Position numbers and translations under genes: made by a program. DNA of 64,000 nucleotides, taken from Rhodoferax ferrireducens T118. GTDB taxonomy: Bacteria; Pseudomonadota; Gammaproteobacteria; Burkholderiales; Burkholderiaceae_C. Location: the NCBI RefSeq assembly GCF_000013605.1, contig NC_007908.1:992001-1056000 (forward strand), in the 5' to 3' direction. Below, piece after piece: positions 26,771 to 35,159 of this stretch (positions are counted from its first letter, which is position 1; each line of letters starts with the position of its first letter). Below the pieces are notes generated by a model. The model saw only the letters and a list, made by a program, of their open reading frames with translations. It made no database searches and was not told the origin of the DNA.

Positions 26771-27541
26771 ATGGATAGCAACATTCTTGAAATTAGAAAT
26801 CTACATAAGCGATTCGGAGCAGTCGAGGTGCTGAAGGGCATAGACTGCTCTATGAAACAGGGCGATGTGGTTTGTGTGATTGGCTCCAGCGGATCAGGCA
26901 AGACCACAATGTTACGCTGCATAAATATGCTGGAAGATTTTGACGACGGTTCGATCCGTATTGACAACCAGGATATCGGCTACGAGACCCGAGATGGTGT
27001 CCGCCGGCGTAAAAATGAAAAGGAAATTGCTAAGCAACGTGCACTTACCGGCATGGCTTTCCAGCAGTTCAATCTATTCCCGCACATGACAGCGACCGAG
27101 AACATCATGCTGGGGCTCGTCAAGGTCAAGAACATGCGCAGGGATGAGGCGCATTCCATCGCTGAAAAATGGCTTGATCGCGTTGGGCTGCTGGAGCGGC
27201 GCGATTACTACCCCGGTCAATTGTCTGGGGGGCAGCAGCAACGCGTGGCAATCGCCCGTGCCATCGCAATGAGCCCGAAGCTGATGCTGTTTGACGAGGT
27301 AACATCCGCGCTCGATCCGGAACTGGTGAATGAGGTTCTACTAGTCATCAAGGATCTTGCACGCGAAGGAATGACCATGCTCCTTGTCACCCATGAGATG
27401 CGTTTTGCCTTTGAGGTATCAACCCGCGTGATCTTTATGAATCAGGGCCGGATTGGTGAAGAGGGTGATCCCAGAGAAATGTTTCTCAAGCCAAAAACTG
27501 AACGGCTAGCAGAGTTCCTGAAGAGCTCAACATTCAACTAA
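26771..27541 (+). CDS. Polar amino-acid ABC transporter ATP-binding protein
   Basis: ATPase of 256 residues, GlnQ/HisP type. Walker A is GSSGSGKTT, the signature is [20 protein letters not shown], Walker B is [16 protein letters not shown], and the switch region is [23 protein letters not shown]. The insertion [30 protein letters not shown] contains the Q-loop and is standard for amino-acid importers. It begins at ATG 26771 behind AAGGAG, 12 bases after the second permease, and is followed by the RidA gene. Confidence 0.94.
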   Translation: MDSNILEIRNLHKRFGAVEVLKGIDCSMKQGDVVCVIGSSGSGKTTMLRCINMLEDFDDGSIRIDNQDIGYETRDGVRRRKNEKEIAKQRALTGMAFQQFNLFPHMTATENIMLGLVKVKNMRRDEAHSIAEKWLDRVGLLERRDYYPGQLSGGQQQRVAIARAIAMSPKLMLFDEVTSALDPELVNEVLLVIKDLAREGMTMLLVTHEMRFAFEVSTRVIFMNQGRIGEEGDPREMFLKPKTERLAEFLKSSTFN

Positions 27542-27559
27542 TTACAGAGGAAACAACAA

Positions 27560-27961
27560 ATGACTATCCTAAGATACGGTGCTGGTGAGACGGGAGCGGG
27601 CGGTCAGTCCCTTCCCTTTGCACGTGCGGTCGAGGCCGATGGCTGGCTGCATGTGTCAGGGCAAGTGGCGATGCACCAAGGTGAAATCATCGGTGGTGGG
27701 ATCATCCCTGAGACACGCAAGGCAATCGGTAATTTGATCGCAATTCTCTCCGAGGCTGGCTATGGCGTCGAGGACGTGGTGAGGGTTGGGGTTTGGTTGG
27801 ATGATCCTCGTGACTTCTGGACATTCAATAAGATTTACACTGAATACTTTGGTGCAAACCCACCTGCGCGTGCCTGCGTTCAAGCGCGGATGATGGTTGA
27901 GTGTAAAGTTGAGATCGATTGCATCGCCTTCAAACGCAAGGTCAATCGGATCGCGGGTTAA
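27560..27961 (+). CDS. RidA family (enamine/imine deaminase) protein
   Basis: Protein of 133 residues of the YjgF/YER057c/UK114 family, trimeric enzymes that hydrolyse reactive enamines and imines released by PLP dehydratases such as 2-aminoacrylate. Typical blocks are LPFARAVEADGWLHVSGQVA, GGGIIPETRKAIGNLIAILSEAGYGVEDVVRVGVWLDD, YFGANPPARACVQARMM with the catalytic-site arginine, and VEIDCIAFKR. The ATG follows GAGGAAA. It lies in the ABC operon and opposite a PLP deaminase gene, the enzyme class whose leakage product RidA removes, a telling association. Confidence 0.91.
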   Translation: MTILRYGAGETGAGGQSLPFARAVEADGWLHVSGQVAMHQGEIIGGGIIPETRKAIGNLIAILSEAGYGVEDVVRVGVWLDDPRDFWTFNKIYTEYFGANPPARACVQARMMVECKVEIDCIAFKRKVNRIAG

Positions 27962-28015
27962 GGGTGCCAGGGGTGAGAACCATATTCGGTATGGCCCGTA
28001 TTTTATGAGCAACAC

Positions 28016-28792
28016 ATGACCGTCGCCGAACAGCTACCGCCCATTCGGCGATCTCGCGGCCTGGATCGCGCATTTGAAATTCTCGACTACTTCCGCGTCC
28101 AACGCAAACCGATGCGCCCAAATGAAATTGCTGCGCATATCGGGGCCCCTCGTTCATCGGTGTACGAACTGGTGAATTTGCTACTGAAGCATGGCGTGCT
28201 CGAATATCGCGGTGACGACGGACAAGTCTTCCTCGGTCGCAAACTGTATTTTCTCTACAGTGCGTATGCGGAACAGTTCGACCCAATGCGGGAGTGCGAA
28301 TCGTCACTGACACGCATCACGGAAGCAACACGGGAAACCTCCCAACTTTGCATGCTTGACGGCAATAAATACACCGTTGCACTGATGAAAGAGGGCATAC
28401 GGCCATTCCGTATTTCCTCAAATGTTGGCGAAGCCATACCGATTCCATGGACCGCATCTGGGCGACTGTTGGTATCACATATGTCAGACATGGAAATACG
28501 GAACTTCATTCCACATGAAGATTTCAAGCTGCCAAGCGGGACGTGGCTACAACCGGGAGTATTCATTCAACAGGTGCGTAAAGCTAGTGCGGAGGGGTAC
28601 TTTACCTTCGATAGCATTGTCGACAGTTTTACGCATTGCTTTGCAGTTCCGGTGTACGAGAAGGACGGAAAGTGTTTTGCCACACTCTGCTTGGTGGCTC
28701 CTAAGGAGGATGGTGCAAAGAATCGAGAAATGTACCTGCGCAGCCTGATGGATGTCGCAATTGACTTGACGCAGAGACTAAAGACTGTGTGA
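28016..28792 (+). CDS. IclR-family transcriptional regulator
   Basis: Regulator of 258 residues with an N-terminal winged helix (RSRGLDRAFEILDYF, then MRPNEIAAHIGAPRSSVYELVNLLLKHGVL) and a C-terminal IclR effector domain (QLCMLDGNKYTVALMKEG, IPIPWTASGRLLVSH, FTHCFAVPVYEKDGKCFATLCLVAP). It ends the ABC-ridA operon, 54 bases after ridA, and so probably regulates both divergent operons through the shared promoter region. The effector is presumably the transported ligand or a keto-acid intermediate. Only the family assignment is certain. Confidence 0.9.
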   Translation: MTVAEQLPPIRRSRGLDRAFEILDYFRVQRKPMRPNEIAAHIGAPRSSVYELVNLLLKHGVLEYRGDDGQVFLGRKLYFLYSAYAEQFDPMRECESSLTRITEATRETSQLCMLDGNKYTVALMKEGIRPFRISSNVGEAIPIPWTASGRLLVSHMSDMEIRNFIPHEDFKLPSGTWLQPGVFIQQVRKASAEGYFTFDSIVDSFTHCFAVPVYEKDGKCFATLCLVAPKEDGAKNREMYLRSLMDVAIDLTQRLKTV

Positions 28793-29601
28793 GTAGCGGC
28801 ACTTCCTGTATTGTTCATCTACGATGATGATTCGGCTAAAAGGTGGGCCAGCGTCAGCAATATGAGTTCGTCGCGGACACCGGATGGGCAGCTTTGTGGA
28901 ACGTAAACAGTAAAACATTTTCTGTTTCCCGTAAGCTGCCAACCGTGAGCACCCGATTCTGGTCGTTGGAGTGCAGCGATCCTCGAAATCAACACCACAT
29001 TGCTGACGGTCGGGCTACTGGGTGAATGTCGGTTATGGAGCGAGTATTTTCGGCAACCCTATGTCGGCTGGCGCTGCACTGCTGTCCCATACATCGCCGT
29101 CGCCAATGTCAGCAATGCGGATGGGACGCCGCCGATTGACTGACAGCTTTATGGAACCCCAAGGCTGAACATTATTTCTGCTGCCCGGAAGCTGTCACCC
29201 GGGAGCACCCGCTGTTAGTCGAGTCCGGGTACCCCTTTGATTGAAATCAGGGCCATAAAGTTGACAGTTGGGCTACCGATGCCGTTGTCAGGTATCGGTC
29301 GGGCAATTTGAATTTCTGTAGATTCGCTACCGCTGTTTTGCGGTGGCCCGGTTCAGACCCTCTGCCAATCGTCGACTTTCGGTACTGCCTCCTCCAAACG
29401 GCCATTGGCATATGTCGGCCGACTGTCGGCAAAGTGGCATTGATTCACTCCAAATCTATTTGACTATGATCATCGCTTGTGTTCAAAACCGCAGGACTGC
29501 ATGGAATTCATGCGCCAGTACCCTTCGGATCGGCTGCAGGCAGAGGCAAAGTTGCCCAATGAACATACTCTGATTAGCCGAGAGCGAGCTACCCATTCAT
29601 C
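28793..29601. other. Repeat-rich intergenic region
   Basis: Contains tandemly arranged, degenerate copies of the dispersed repeat and no gene. From 29290 to 29601 the DNA has repeat-like character (tgccaatcgtcg, tgtcggccgactgtcggc) but I could not match it to another copy here. Confidence 0.5.
28885..29235 (+). repeat. Degenerate intergenic repeat, copies D (two tandem units)
   Basis: Two related units lie in the same direction, about 28885-29130 and 29135-29235. Both carry an agcttt.tggaac start, then ttctg.t.cccg.aagctg.ca, and gagcacccg. The first unit continues into the 130-base block that is inverted at 3611-3742. Confidence 0.65.
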
Positions 29602-29928
29602 ATGACCCGGCGAAAGCACTATCACGTCTACGTGGTTGAACTGTCCAAGGACGTGCTGTTGAACGCCCGGTTTATGCGATCCAACCCCAACTACCTTCAC
29701 GGCAAACCCTGTGTCTATGTCGGCATGACAGGTCTGGATCCGGATGTACGTTTTGACAAGCACAAAGCAGGAATCCAAGCCAACCGCTTTGTTCAGGAGT
29801 TCGGCCTGCGCTTAGTGCCGGAGCTTTATACGCTGTACAACCCGTTGACTTATGACGAAGCCAAGAGTCTCGAAGTCGAACTGGGCATTGATCTGCGTGA
29901 GGGTGGCTATGGGGTCTGGCAGGCGTGA
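29602..29928 (+). CDS. GIY-YIG-like domain protein
   Basis: Protein of 108 residues. YHVYVVEL and KPCVYVGMTGLDPDVRFDKHKAG match a GIY-YIG-type nuclease fold, with VYVVEL in the GIY-like strand and VYVGMTG in the YIG-like strand; RFDKHKAG holds the conserved Arg. The C-terminal part (LRLVPELYTLYNPLTYDEAKSLEVELGIDLREGGYGVW) contains the Glu expected near the active site. Small proteins of this form occur singly in many proteobacteria without assigned function. It has no operon partner; the MFS gene starts 56 bases later in the same direction. Confidence 0.72.
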   Translation: MTRRKHYHVYVVELSKDVLLNARFMRSNPNYLHGKPCVYVGMTGLDPDVRFDKHKAGIQANRFVQEFGLRLVPELYTLYNPLTYDEAKSLEVELGIDLREGGYGVWQA

Positions 29929-29984
29929 TGCTTGCTTAACTTTGGATAACTGATCAACCAACTGCGCCTCCGTTAAGCTAACCC

Positions 29985-31211
29985 ATGTCCAGAAGAAGCG
30001 TCCGCAGGTTATTTGCCCACCGTCAATTCATGCGCTTTTGGTTCGCCAGACTTGCCGGCGTGAGCGCCAATCAAATGCTCATGGTGGGGGTGGCCTGGCA
30101 CATGTATGACATCACCTCCAGTGCCTGGGATCTCGGTTTGGTGGGATTGTTTCAGTTTGTACCCGCCCTTGTTCTGATGCTGCCTGCAGGGCACACTGCC
30201 GACCGATTTCATCGAGGTCGCATCTTTGCGGCCTGCATGGGCATTCAGGCGGTGGTGGCGTTGGTGCTGATCTTCGCCACCCAGTTCCACTTTGCCTCAC
30301 GCGAGTTGATTCTTGGCATTTCGGTGTTGTTGGGGGTGGCTCGTGCCTTCCAGATGCCAGCACAACAGGCATTGACCCCTCAGCTTGTGCCGCAGGACAT
30401 GCTGCAAAGTGCGGTAGCTTTGAGCTCCAGCGGCATGCAAGTGGCCATCATTGGTGGACCAGCACTTGGCGGCATGCTGTACACGACAGGGGCCACAACC
30501 GTCTATGTCACTTGCGCTCTCCTGCTCCTGGTGTCTGCCATGCTGGCCTTGCTGGTGCGCTACCAGCACCAGCAAGCCCATCTGGCCGCCACCTGGCAGA
30601 CTGTTCTCGCTGGATTCACCTTTGTCTGGCACCGCAAGGTCTTGCTGGGCGCAACTTCCCTGGACTTGTTTGCGGTGCTGCTCGGTGGTGCCACGGCCTT
30701 GCTGCCGATTTATGCACGGGACATCCTGCATACCGGGCCAATCGGGCTAGGGGTACTGCGATCTGCTCCTGCGGTGGGTGCACTGATGATGTCGCTGGCG
30801 ATCATGCGCTGGCCGCTGACCAGACACGTGGGTCGCCGGCTGTTGGCGGCCGTTGCCATTTTTGGCGTGGCCACCATTGTCTTTGGTCTTTCCAGCCATT
30901 TTGGGCTGTCGCTGGTGGCACTGGCGATTGCCGGGGCCGCCGACAGCATCAGCGTGGTGACGCGATCAACCCTGGTTCAGTTGGAAACACCCAACGAGAT
31001 GCGGGGCCGGGTGTCGGCGGTCAACTCGATGTTCATTGGTGCCTCCAACCAGTTGGGGGAATTCGAGTCGGGAGCCACTGCAGCCCTGTTTGGCGCGGTG
31101 GGCTCTGTGGTCATTGGAGGCGTCGGTACGGTATTGATCGCTGCGGGATGGTTCAGGCTGTTTCCGGCGCTGGCAAGGCGGGACCGGATGGGGCCGACGG
31201 TTGCGGCTTGA
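29985..31211 (+). CDS. MFS transporter (EntS-like, MFS_3 type)
   Basis: Membrane protein of 408 residues with about twelve helices. The N-terminus FRFWFARLAGVSANQMLMVGVAWHMYDITSSAWDLGLVGLFQFVPAL and the loop AGHTADRFHRGRI are characteristic of the MFS_3 group that includes enterobactin exporter EntS. The later PNEMRGRVSAVNSMFIGASNQLGEFESG segment is another family hallmark. The substrate is unknown, and no siderophore genes are nearby. ATG 29985 is the start. It is probably transcribed with the small gene upstream or alone. Confidence 0.87.
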   Translation: MSRRSVRRLFAHRQFMRFWFARLAGVSANQMLMVGVAWHMYDITSSAWDLGLVGLFQFVPALVLMLPAGHTADRFHRGRIFAACMGIQAVVALVLIFATQFHFASRELILGISVLLGVARAFQMPAQQALTPQLVPQDMLQSAVALSSSGMQVAIIGGPALGGMLYTTGATTVYVTCALLLLVSAMLALLVRYQHQQAHLAATWQTVLAGFTFVWHRKVLLGATSLDLFAVLLGGATALLPIYARDILHTGPIGLGVLRSAPAVGALMMSLAIMRWPLTRHVGRRLLAAVAIFGVATIVFGLSSHFGLSLVALAIAGAADSISVVTRSTLVQLETPNEMRGRVSAVNSMFIGASNQLGEFESGATAALFGAVGSVVIGGVGTVLIAAGWFRLFPALARRDRMGPTVAA

Positions 31212-31984
31212 AGGGGGCTGACCGATGCCATTAATCTGTACTGACTGCGACAATGTCACCAACGATATTGTCGTCGGATGTTCAATTGAAATCAAAGTCG
31301 CGCTGGTCGGTCCGCCTGGGATCCCTTGAATGGGCCAAACACACTCACGAGCGGTCAGCAGAAGATCCCCTGCAGTTGTTTGGGAGCGCCCGCCATGGCG
31401 TGCAAATTGGTGCACTGGCCAAGCTGGGAGATGAATTTGTCCTGGTGGTCGGGGATCATGTGACAGCCTTGAGCCATGCGGACAATAAGGATCTTGCTGC
31501 TGCGACGGCGCATGCTGGGTCTGCTGACCGACCGATTGTGTTCCAGCCAATGCCGGTTCGTGCCACCACATCTGTGGTCGTTGTCATCAAGCGGCGGCGC
31601 GTTCCAACTCCCCATTGAGTGGGCCATCCTCGGTAATTCACTGAGTAAATGAGGTGTAGATTGCACCTGTTTTTGGGACTCCTTACCCAACTGAATACGC
31701 GGCTTTCCGTTCCTGGTCGAGACGTGCCTGACACGCCCCCCCATTCCGGTCATTCACGATGGGCTCTCGGAAGTCAAGTACACAGCGTGCGCGATATTGG
31801 CAGGAACACGAGTGAAAGGTCGGCTAATGCAGACTGCTCGGTAACGTTGCTTTCTTCAGATTTGTCATTTGCACGCTCTGCTTTCTTGGCATCCAAGGGT
31901 CACGAGATTCTGTGTCCCACGATTGACACGCCTCATCATTGGAACCACCTACATTGGTGAGTCGTCAATCACCAATGAACCATC
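31212..31984. other. Intergenic region without a recognised gene
   Basis: Frames at 31253-31618 (plus) and 31355-31753 (minus) are open but neither product resembles a known family, has a good start region or shows convincing codon bias. The region may be a decayed gene. No repeat of the dispersed family was recognised in it. Confidence 0.3.
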
Positions 31985-32407
31985 ATGCCAGAACCAATCA
32001 ATCCGCTCACTCAGATTCGCGCAATCAATGAAACCGCACCCTTCAACCATTTTTTCGGGATTGAAGTAAAGAGTGCGGGGGTCGGTGTGGTCGAGCTCTC
32101 GATGCCATGGCGACCTGAGGCGGGCCAGTACTCTGGATTCCTGCACGCGGGAGTAATCGGGGCTCTCATCGATACCGCATGTGGATTCGCAGCAGCAACG
32201 CTCGTTGGGCCAGTTCTTGCATCGCACTACTCTGTCAACTGCTTGCGCCCAGCCGTAGGCGAAAGTTTCCTTGCCCGTGCTCGCGTTGTTAAGCCCGGAA
32301 AGTCACAGGTCTTTACCTCGTGCGAGGTGTTTGCCCTGTTGGATGGCAGCGAGAAGCTTGTCGCCACAGGCGAGACGTTACTTTCAGTCGTGCAGGACAA
32401 GACTTAG
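31985..32407 (+). CDS. PaaI-family hotdog-fold thioesterase
   Basis: Protein of 140 residues of the PaaI/YdiI-like acyl-CoA thioesterase group. Core blocks are FNHFFGIEVKSAGVGVVELSMPWRPEAGQYSGFLHAGVIGALIDTACGFAA, where the HAG segment carries the active-site region and GALIDTACG the central helix, then VNCLRPAVGESFLARARVVKPGKSQVFTSCEVF. It lacks a signal peptide and would act in the cytoplasm on acyl-CoA or a similar thioester. No pathway partner is adjacent, so the substrate is unknown. Confidence 0.86.
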   Translation: MPEPINPLTQIRAINETAPFNHFFGIEVKSAGVGVVELSMPWRPEAGQYSGFLHAGVIGALIDTACGFAAATLVGPVLASHYSVNCLRPAVGESFLARARVVKPGKSQVFTSCEVFALLDGSEKLVATGETLLSVVQDKT

Positions 32408-32513
32408 GCCGTACCTCTCAGTCAAGCAGAGCCCTGACGGTTTTTCGTTTGATCCGGCTCAGCTCGAACGTTAACGGCTGCATTTAAGCGAGTGGAATGA
32501 TCGGATGAAATTT

Positions 32514-32843
32514 TTAGAAGCTGAGCGTTGCCGCTCTTTCATTTTCAACAAAAACAATGCACTTAGTTGCCGCAGTCATCAATCCAGAACTGGTGGAGCA
32601 ACTGGCCATGACTTGCTTTCCGCCGTAGATGCTGTGAAGCGCGCCTTCGCCCGACAACAGGGATACCCGTCCATCAATTTCCCTTGAGCCATTAATGGAA
32701 ATCTTCACGTTAGTGAAGTCAAAAAGCTCACCACTGATTTGCCAGGGTGCCGCCGTTGAACCAGCAGAACGATAACCTTGACTTGGAGCCACGGTTGAGC
32801 AGGATGAAATAGAAAGTGCTAGAAGCAGTGCTGTTCCAGTCAT
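32514..32843 (-). CDS. Small putative lipoprotein
   Basis: Protein of about 109 residues. The open frame begins at 32906 but ATG 32843 starts a signal peptide, MTGTALLLALSISSC, ending in a plausible lipobox (SISSC) whose Cys would be lipidated. The mature part contains ELFDFTNVKISINGSREIDGRVSLLSGEGALHSIYGGKQVMASC, and a later Cys in TKCIVFV could pair with it. I do not recognise a domain. Similar tiny envelope lipoproteins are common in betaproteobacteria. It is convergent with the thioesterase and separate from the operon to its right. Confidence 0.7.
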   Translation of the reverse strand: MTGTALLLALSISSCSTVAPSQGYRSAGSTAAPWQISGELFDFTNVKISINGSREIDGRVSLLSGEGALHSIYGGKQVMASCSTSSGLMTAATKCIVFVENERAATLSF

Positions 32844-33026
32844 CAAGCGCCCATTGAATGGGAGTTTCAACGATGGAGCCGCGCCCGGTCCGATTAGGTC
32901 CACCACCTACCTCGGCGGCAGGAGGACGGCTATATGATTTTCAAAACCCTCGGAGTTCCCCTGTAAGAAAGAGAAGAATTTTGATTTCAAGTCAGCAATT
33001 CAGCTCCACCGGCACGGTGATCTGAC

Positions 33027-33998
33027 CTAATACCCGACGCGGGAGCCAAGGCCCCGCTCTGCGGCCAGGCGCACGGCGAGGGCGGCCACCACCAGATCCT
33101 GCAAGGCCACACCAGTGCCATCGAAGATGGTGATTTCCTGTGCTGTACGCCGTCCGTCGCAGAGCCCTGCGATGACCTCGCCGATGCTGCCGCGAAAGCT
33201 CTGGTCCGTGATCAGCCCAGCGTTATAGGCATGCTGGCATTCGCCGATGGTGATGGCCTGTTGGGCCTCGTCCACGAACAGGGTGGCGCTCGCCACCAAG
33301 GCGGGATCCAATTCCTGCTTGCCCTTGGTGTCGGCCCCCATGGCGCTGATGTGGGTGCCGACGCGCACCCAGGATTTTTCTACCAAGGCCTGCTGCGAGG
33401 GCGTCACGGTGATCAGGATGTCGGCGTTGGCAGCTACTGCCTGACGCTCGGTTTGTGGGGCATACTCCAGTCCCAGTTCCGCTACCGTGCGTCCGAAAGT
33501 CACGAGATTTTCGGGAGATGGGTCCCAAGCATAGACCTTGCGGATGGGGCGCACGGCCAGCGTCGCGCGCAACTGGTACGCCGACTGGGCGCCGGTGCCG
33601 ATGATGCCGAGCACGCTGCTGTCGGGGCGCGACAGATACTTGGTGGCGATAGCGCTGGCAGCTCCGGTGCGCACCCCGGTCAGGTAGTTGGCACTGACCA
33701 GGGCCGAGGCGCGGCCGGTTTCCGGATCGAACAGCAAGGTCGAAGACTGATGATTGGTCAAGCTCTTTGCCAGATTATGGGGCCAGTAACCGCCCGCCTT
33801 GAGGCCCAGAATCGGTGCACGGGTGTCACAGCCCGTCTTGACGCCGAACACCGCATCCTGGTAGCCCACCACCTCGCGCACGACAGGGTAATTGCGCGCT
33901 TCGCCGCGCGCCATGGCGGCGAAGGCTTTTTCGACCTCGGTGATGGCGTTCTCAACGCTCACCAAGGCGCGAGCGTCCTCTTCGGAAATAATCCACAT
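33027..33998 (-). CDS. Ornithine cyclodeaminase / mu-crystallin family protein
   Basis: Protein of 323 residues. N-terminal dimer domain EDARALVSVENAITEVEKAFAAM, then the substrate lysine region VKTGCDTRAPILGLKAGGYWP. The NAD(P)-binding Rossmann motif is LGIIGTGAQSAYQLRATLA with RKVYAWDPS, and the C-terminal domain includes FDGTGVALQDLVVAALA. The family covers ornithine cyclodeaminase, alanine dehydrogenase, ketimine reductases and others, so the reaction is not fixed; acting on an imino or amino acid is likely. ATG 33998 follows AAAGGA. It is the last gene of the eleven-gene minus-strand operon, 21 bases after the aldolase-like gene. Confidence 0.9.
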   Translation of the reverse strand: MWIISEEDARALVSVENAITEVEKAFAAMARGEARNYPVVREVVGYQDAVFGVKTGCDTRAPILGLKAGGYWPHNLAKSLTNHQSSTLLFDPETGRASALVSANYLTGVRTGAASAIATKYLSRPDSSVLGIIGTGAQSAYQLRATLAVRPIRKVYAWDPSPENLVTFGRTVAELGLEYAPQTERQAVAANADILITVTPSQQALVEKSWVRVGTHISAMGADTKGKQELDPALVASATLFVDEAQQAITIGECQHAYNAGLITDQSFRGSIGEVIAGLCDGRRTAQEITIFDGTGVALQDLVVAALAVRLAAERGLGSRVGY

Positions 33999-34018
33999 CT
34001 TGTATTCCTTTTTTGGCT

Positions 34019-35158
34019 TTACCAACCGCTGAAACGCTGCCATGTCGCGGTAATCTCGCGGCCGGGCCCCAACACCTTGTAATTGCCATACTGCGCTGCC
34101 GTGGAACAGGCATGATTGGGCAGGATACGCACCTGCGTGCCTACGGGTAGATGCAGCGCGCGGTCCGCCTTGCCATGGCGGTGCGCCATGATGCCGTGCT
34201 CCTGGTTGGCTCCCACCAGAATGAAGTCGTCCAGCGGCCGGCCATCAAGGTCACAAACGAGGCCATAGCCCTGGTCCACCGGCTGCTTGGCGGTGCCGCG
34301 GTCGCGCGACATGGCCATCCACCCGGCATCGAGAACGGTCCAGCCTTTTTCGTGCTGGTGCCCGATCACCGTGGCCAGGACCGACACGGCGATGTCGTCC
34401 AGCCGGCAGACGCTCAGGCCGGCCATCACCAGATCGAAGAAGACGAATACGCCGGCACGCACTTCCGTAACGCCCTCCAGATGCTCGGCGAACAGCGCGG
34501 TCGGCGTCGAGCCCATACTGACCACCGGGCACGCGATGCCCGCAGCGCGCAGTCGCTGCGCCGCTAGGACGACCGCGGCACGCTCCTGCTCGGCCATGGC
34601 GCGAATCGCCTCGATGGAAGCGCAGTCGTAGGAACTGCCGGCATGGGTCAGCACCCCTTTCACCGGAATGCCGGCGCTCTCGAGGAACAGGCCGATTTCG
34701 ACAAGTTCGCTTGCGTCGGGTGTCACGCCCGAGCGGTGGCCGTCCGAATCGATCTCGATCAGCACGTCGAAGTGACGCCGTGTCGCGCGGGCGCGCTCGG
34801 CCAGCAGCCGGGTGGTCTCCATGCTGTCGAGGAGGAGCGACAGCCGGACCCCCTTGTCCTGCAGGGCCATCACATGGTCCAGCTTGTTCGGTGCGATGCA
34901 GACGGCGTACAGGATGTCCTTGACGCCGTGCGCCGCGAAATACTCGGCCTCCAAAAGGGTGGAAACCGTGATCGGGTCTTGGGGCGTTTCCAAGAGCCGA
35001 CGCGCCACATCGATGCACTTGTTGGTCTTGACGTGCGGCCGGAACGAGACGCCGAGACGCCGCAAATGGCTGCGCATGCGCTCGATGTTGCGGTCCATTC
35101 GGGCCTCGTCAAGAATCAGCGCGGGTGTCTCCAGTTGTTCCAGAACTTGTTTCGGCAT
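34019..35158 (-). CDS. D-threonine aldolase / 3-hydroxy-D-aspartate aldolase-like PLP enzyme
   Basis: Fold-type III PLP enzyme of 379 residues. The N-terminus LETPALILDEARMDRNIERM and SFRPHVKTNKC hold the PLP lysine, YAVCIAPNKLDHVM and IDSDGHRSGV line the barrel, THAGSSYD and SMGSTPTAL the cofactor phosphate, and LPNHACSTAAQYGNY gives the metal-binding His and Cys. Family members cleave D-threonine or beta-hydroxy-D-aspartate to glycine or glyoxylate plus an aldehyde, or dehydrate them. ATG 35158 is one base off the stop of the deacylase gene. The free D-amino acid made by the deacylase is its logical substrate. Confidence 0.87.
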   Translation of the reverse strand: MPKQVLEQLETPALILDEARMDRNIERMRSHLRRLGVSFRPHVKTNKCIDVARRLLETPQDPITVSTLLEAEYFAAHGVKDILYAVCIAPNKLDHVMALQDKGVRLSLLLDSMETTRLLAERARATRRHFDVLIEIDSDGHRSGVTPDASELVEIGLFLESAGIPVKGVLTHAGSSYDCASIEAIRAMAEQERAAVVLAAQRLRAAGIACPVVSMGSTPTALFAEHLEGVTEVRAGVFVFFDLVMAGLSVCRLDDIAVSVLATVIGHQHEKGWTVLDAGWMAMSRDRGTAKQPVDQGYGLVCDLDGRPLDDFILVGANQEHGIMAHRHGKADRALHLPVGTQVRILPNHACSTAAQYGNYKVLGPGREITATWQRFSGW

Positions 35159-35159
35159 C

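Noticed and set aside
28885..29235. A CRISPR array
   Set aside because: The units are long, few, degenerate and without regular spacers, and no cas genes are present.
29985..31211. A siderophore export gene with a pathway
   Set aside because: The transporter is EntS-like, but no siderophore synthesis or receptor gene is near it.
31253..31753. Overlapping open frames on both strands between the MFS and thioesterase genes
   Set aside because: Neither gives a recognisable protein or a convincing start; kept only as an unexplained gap.
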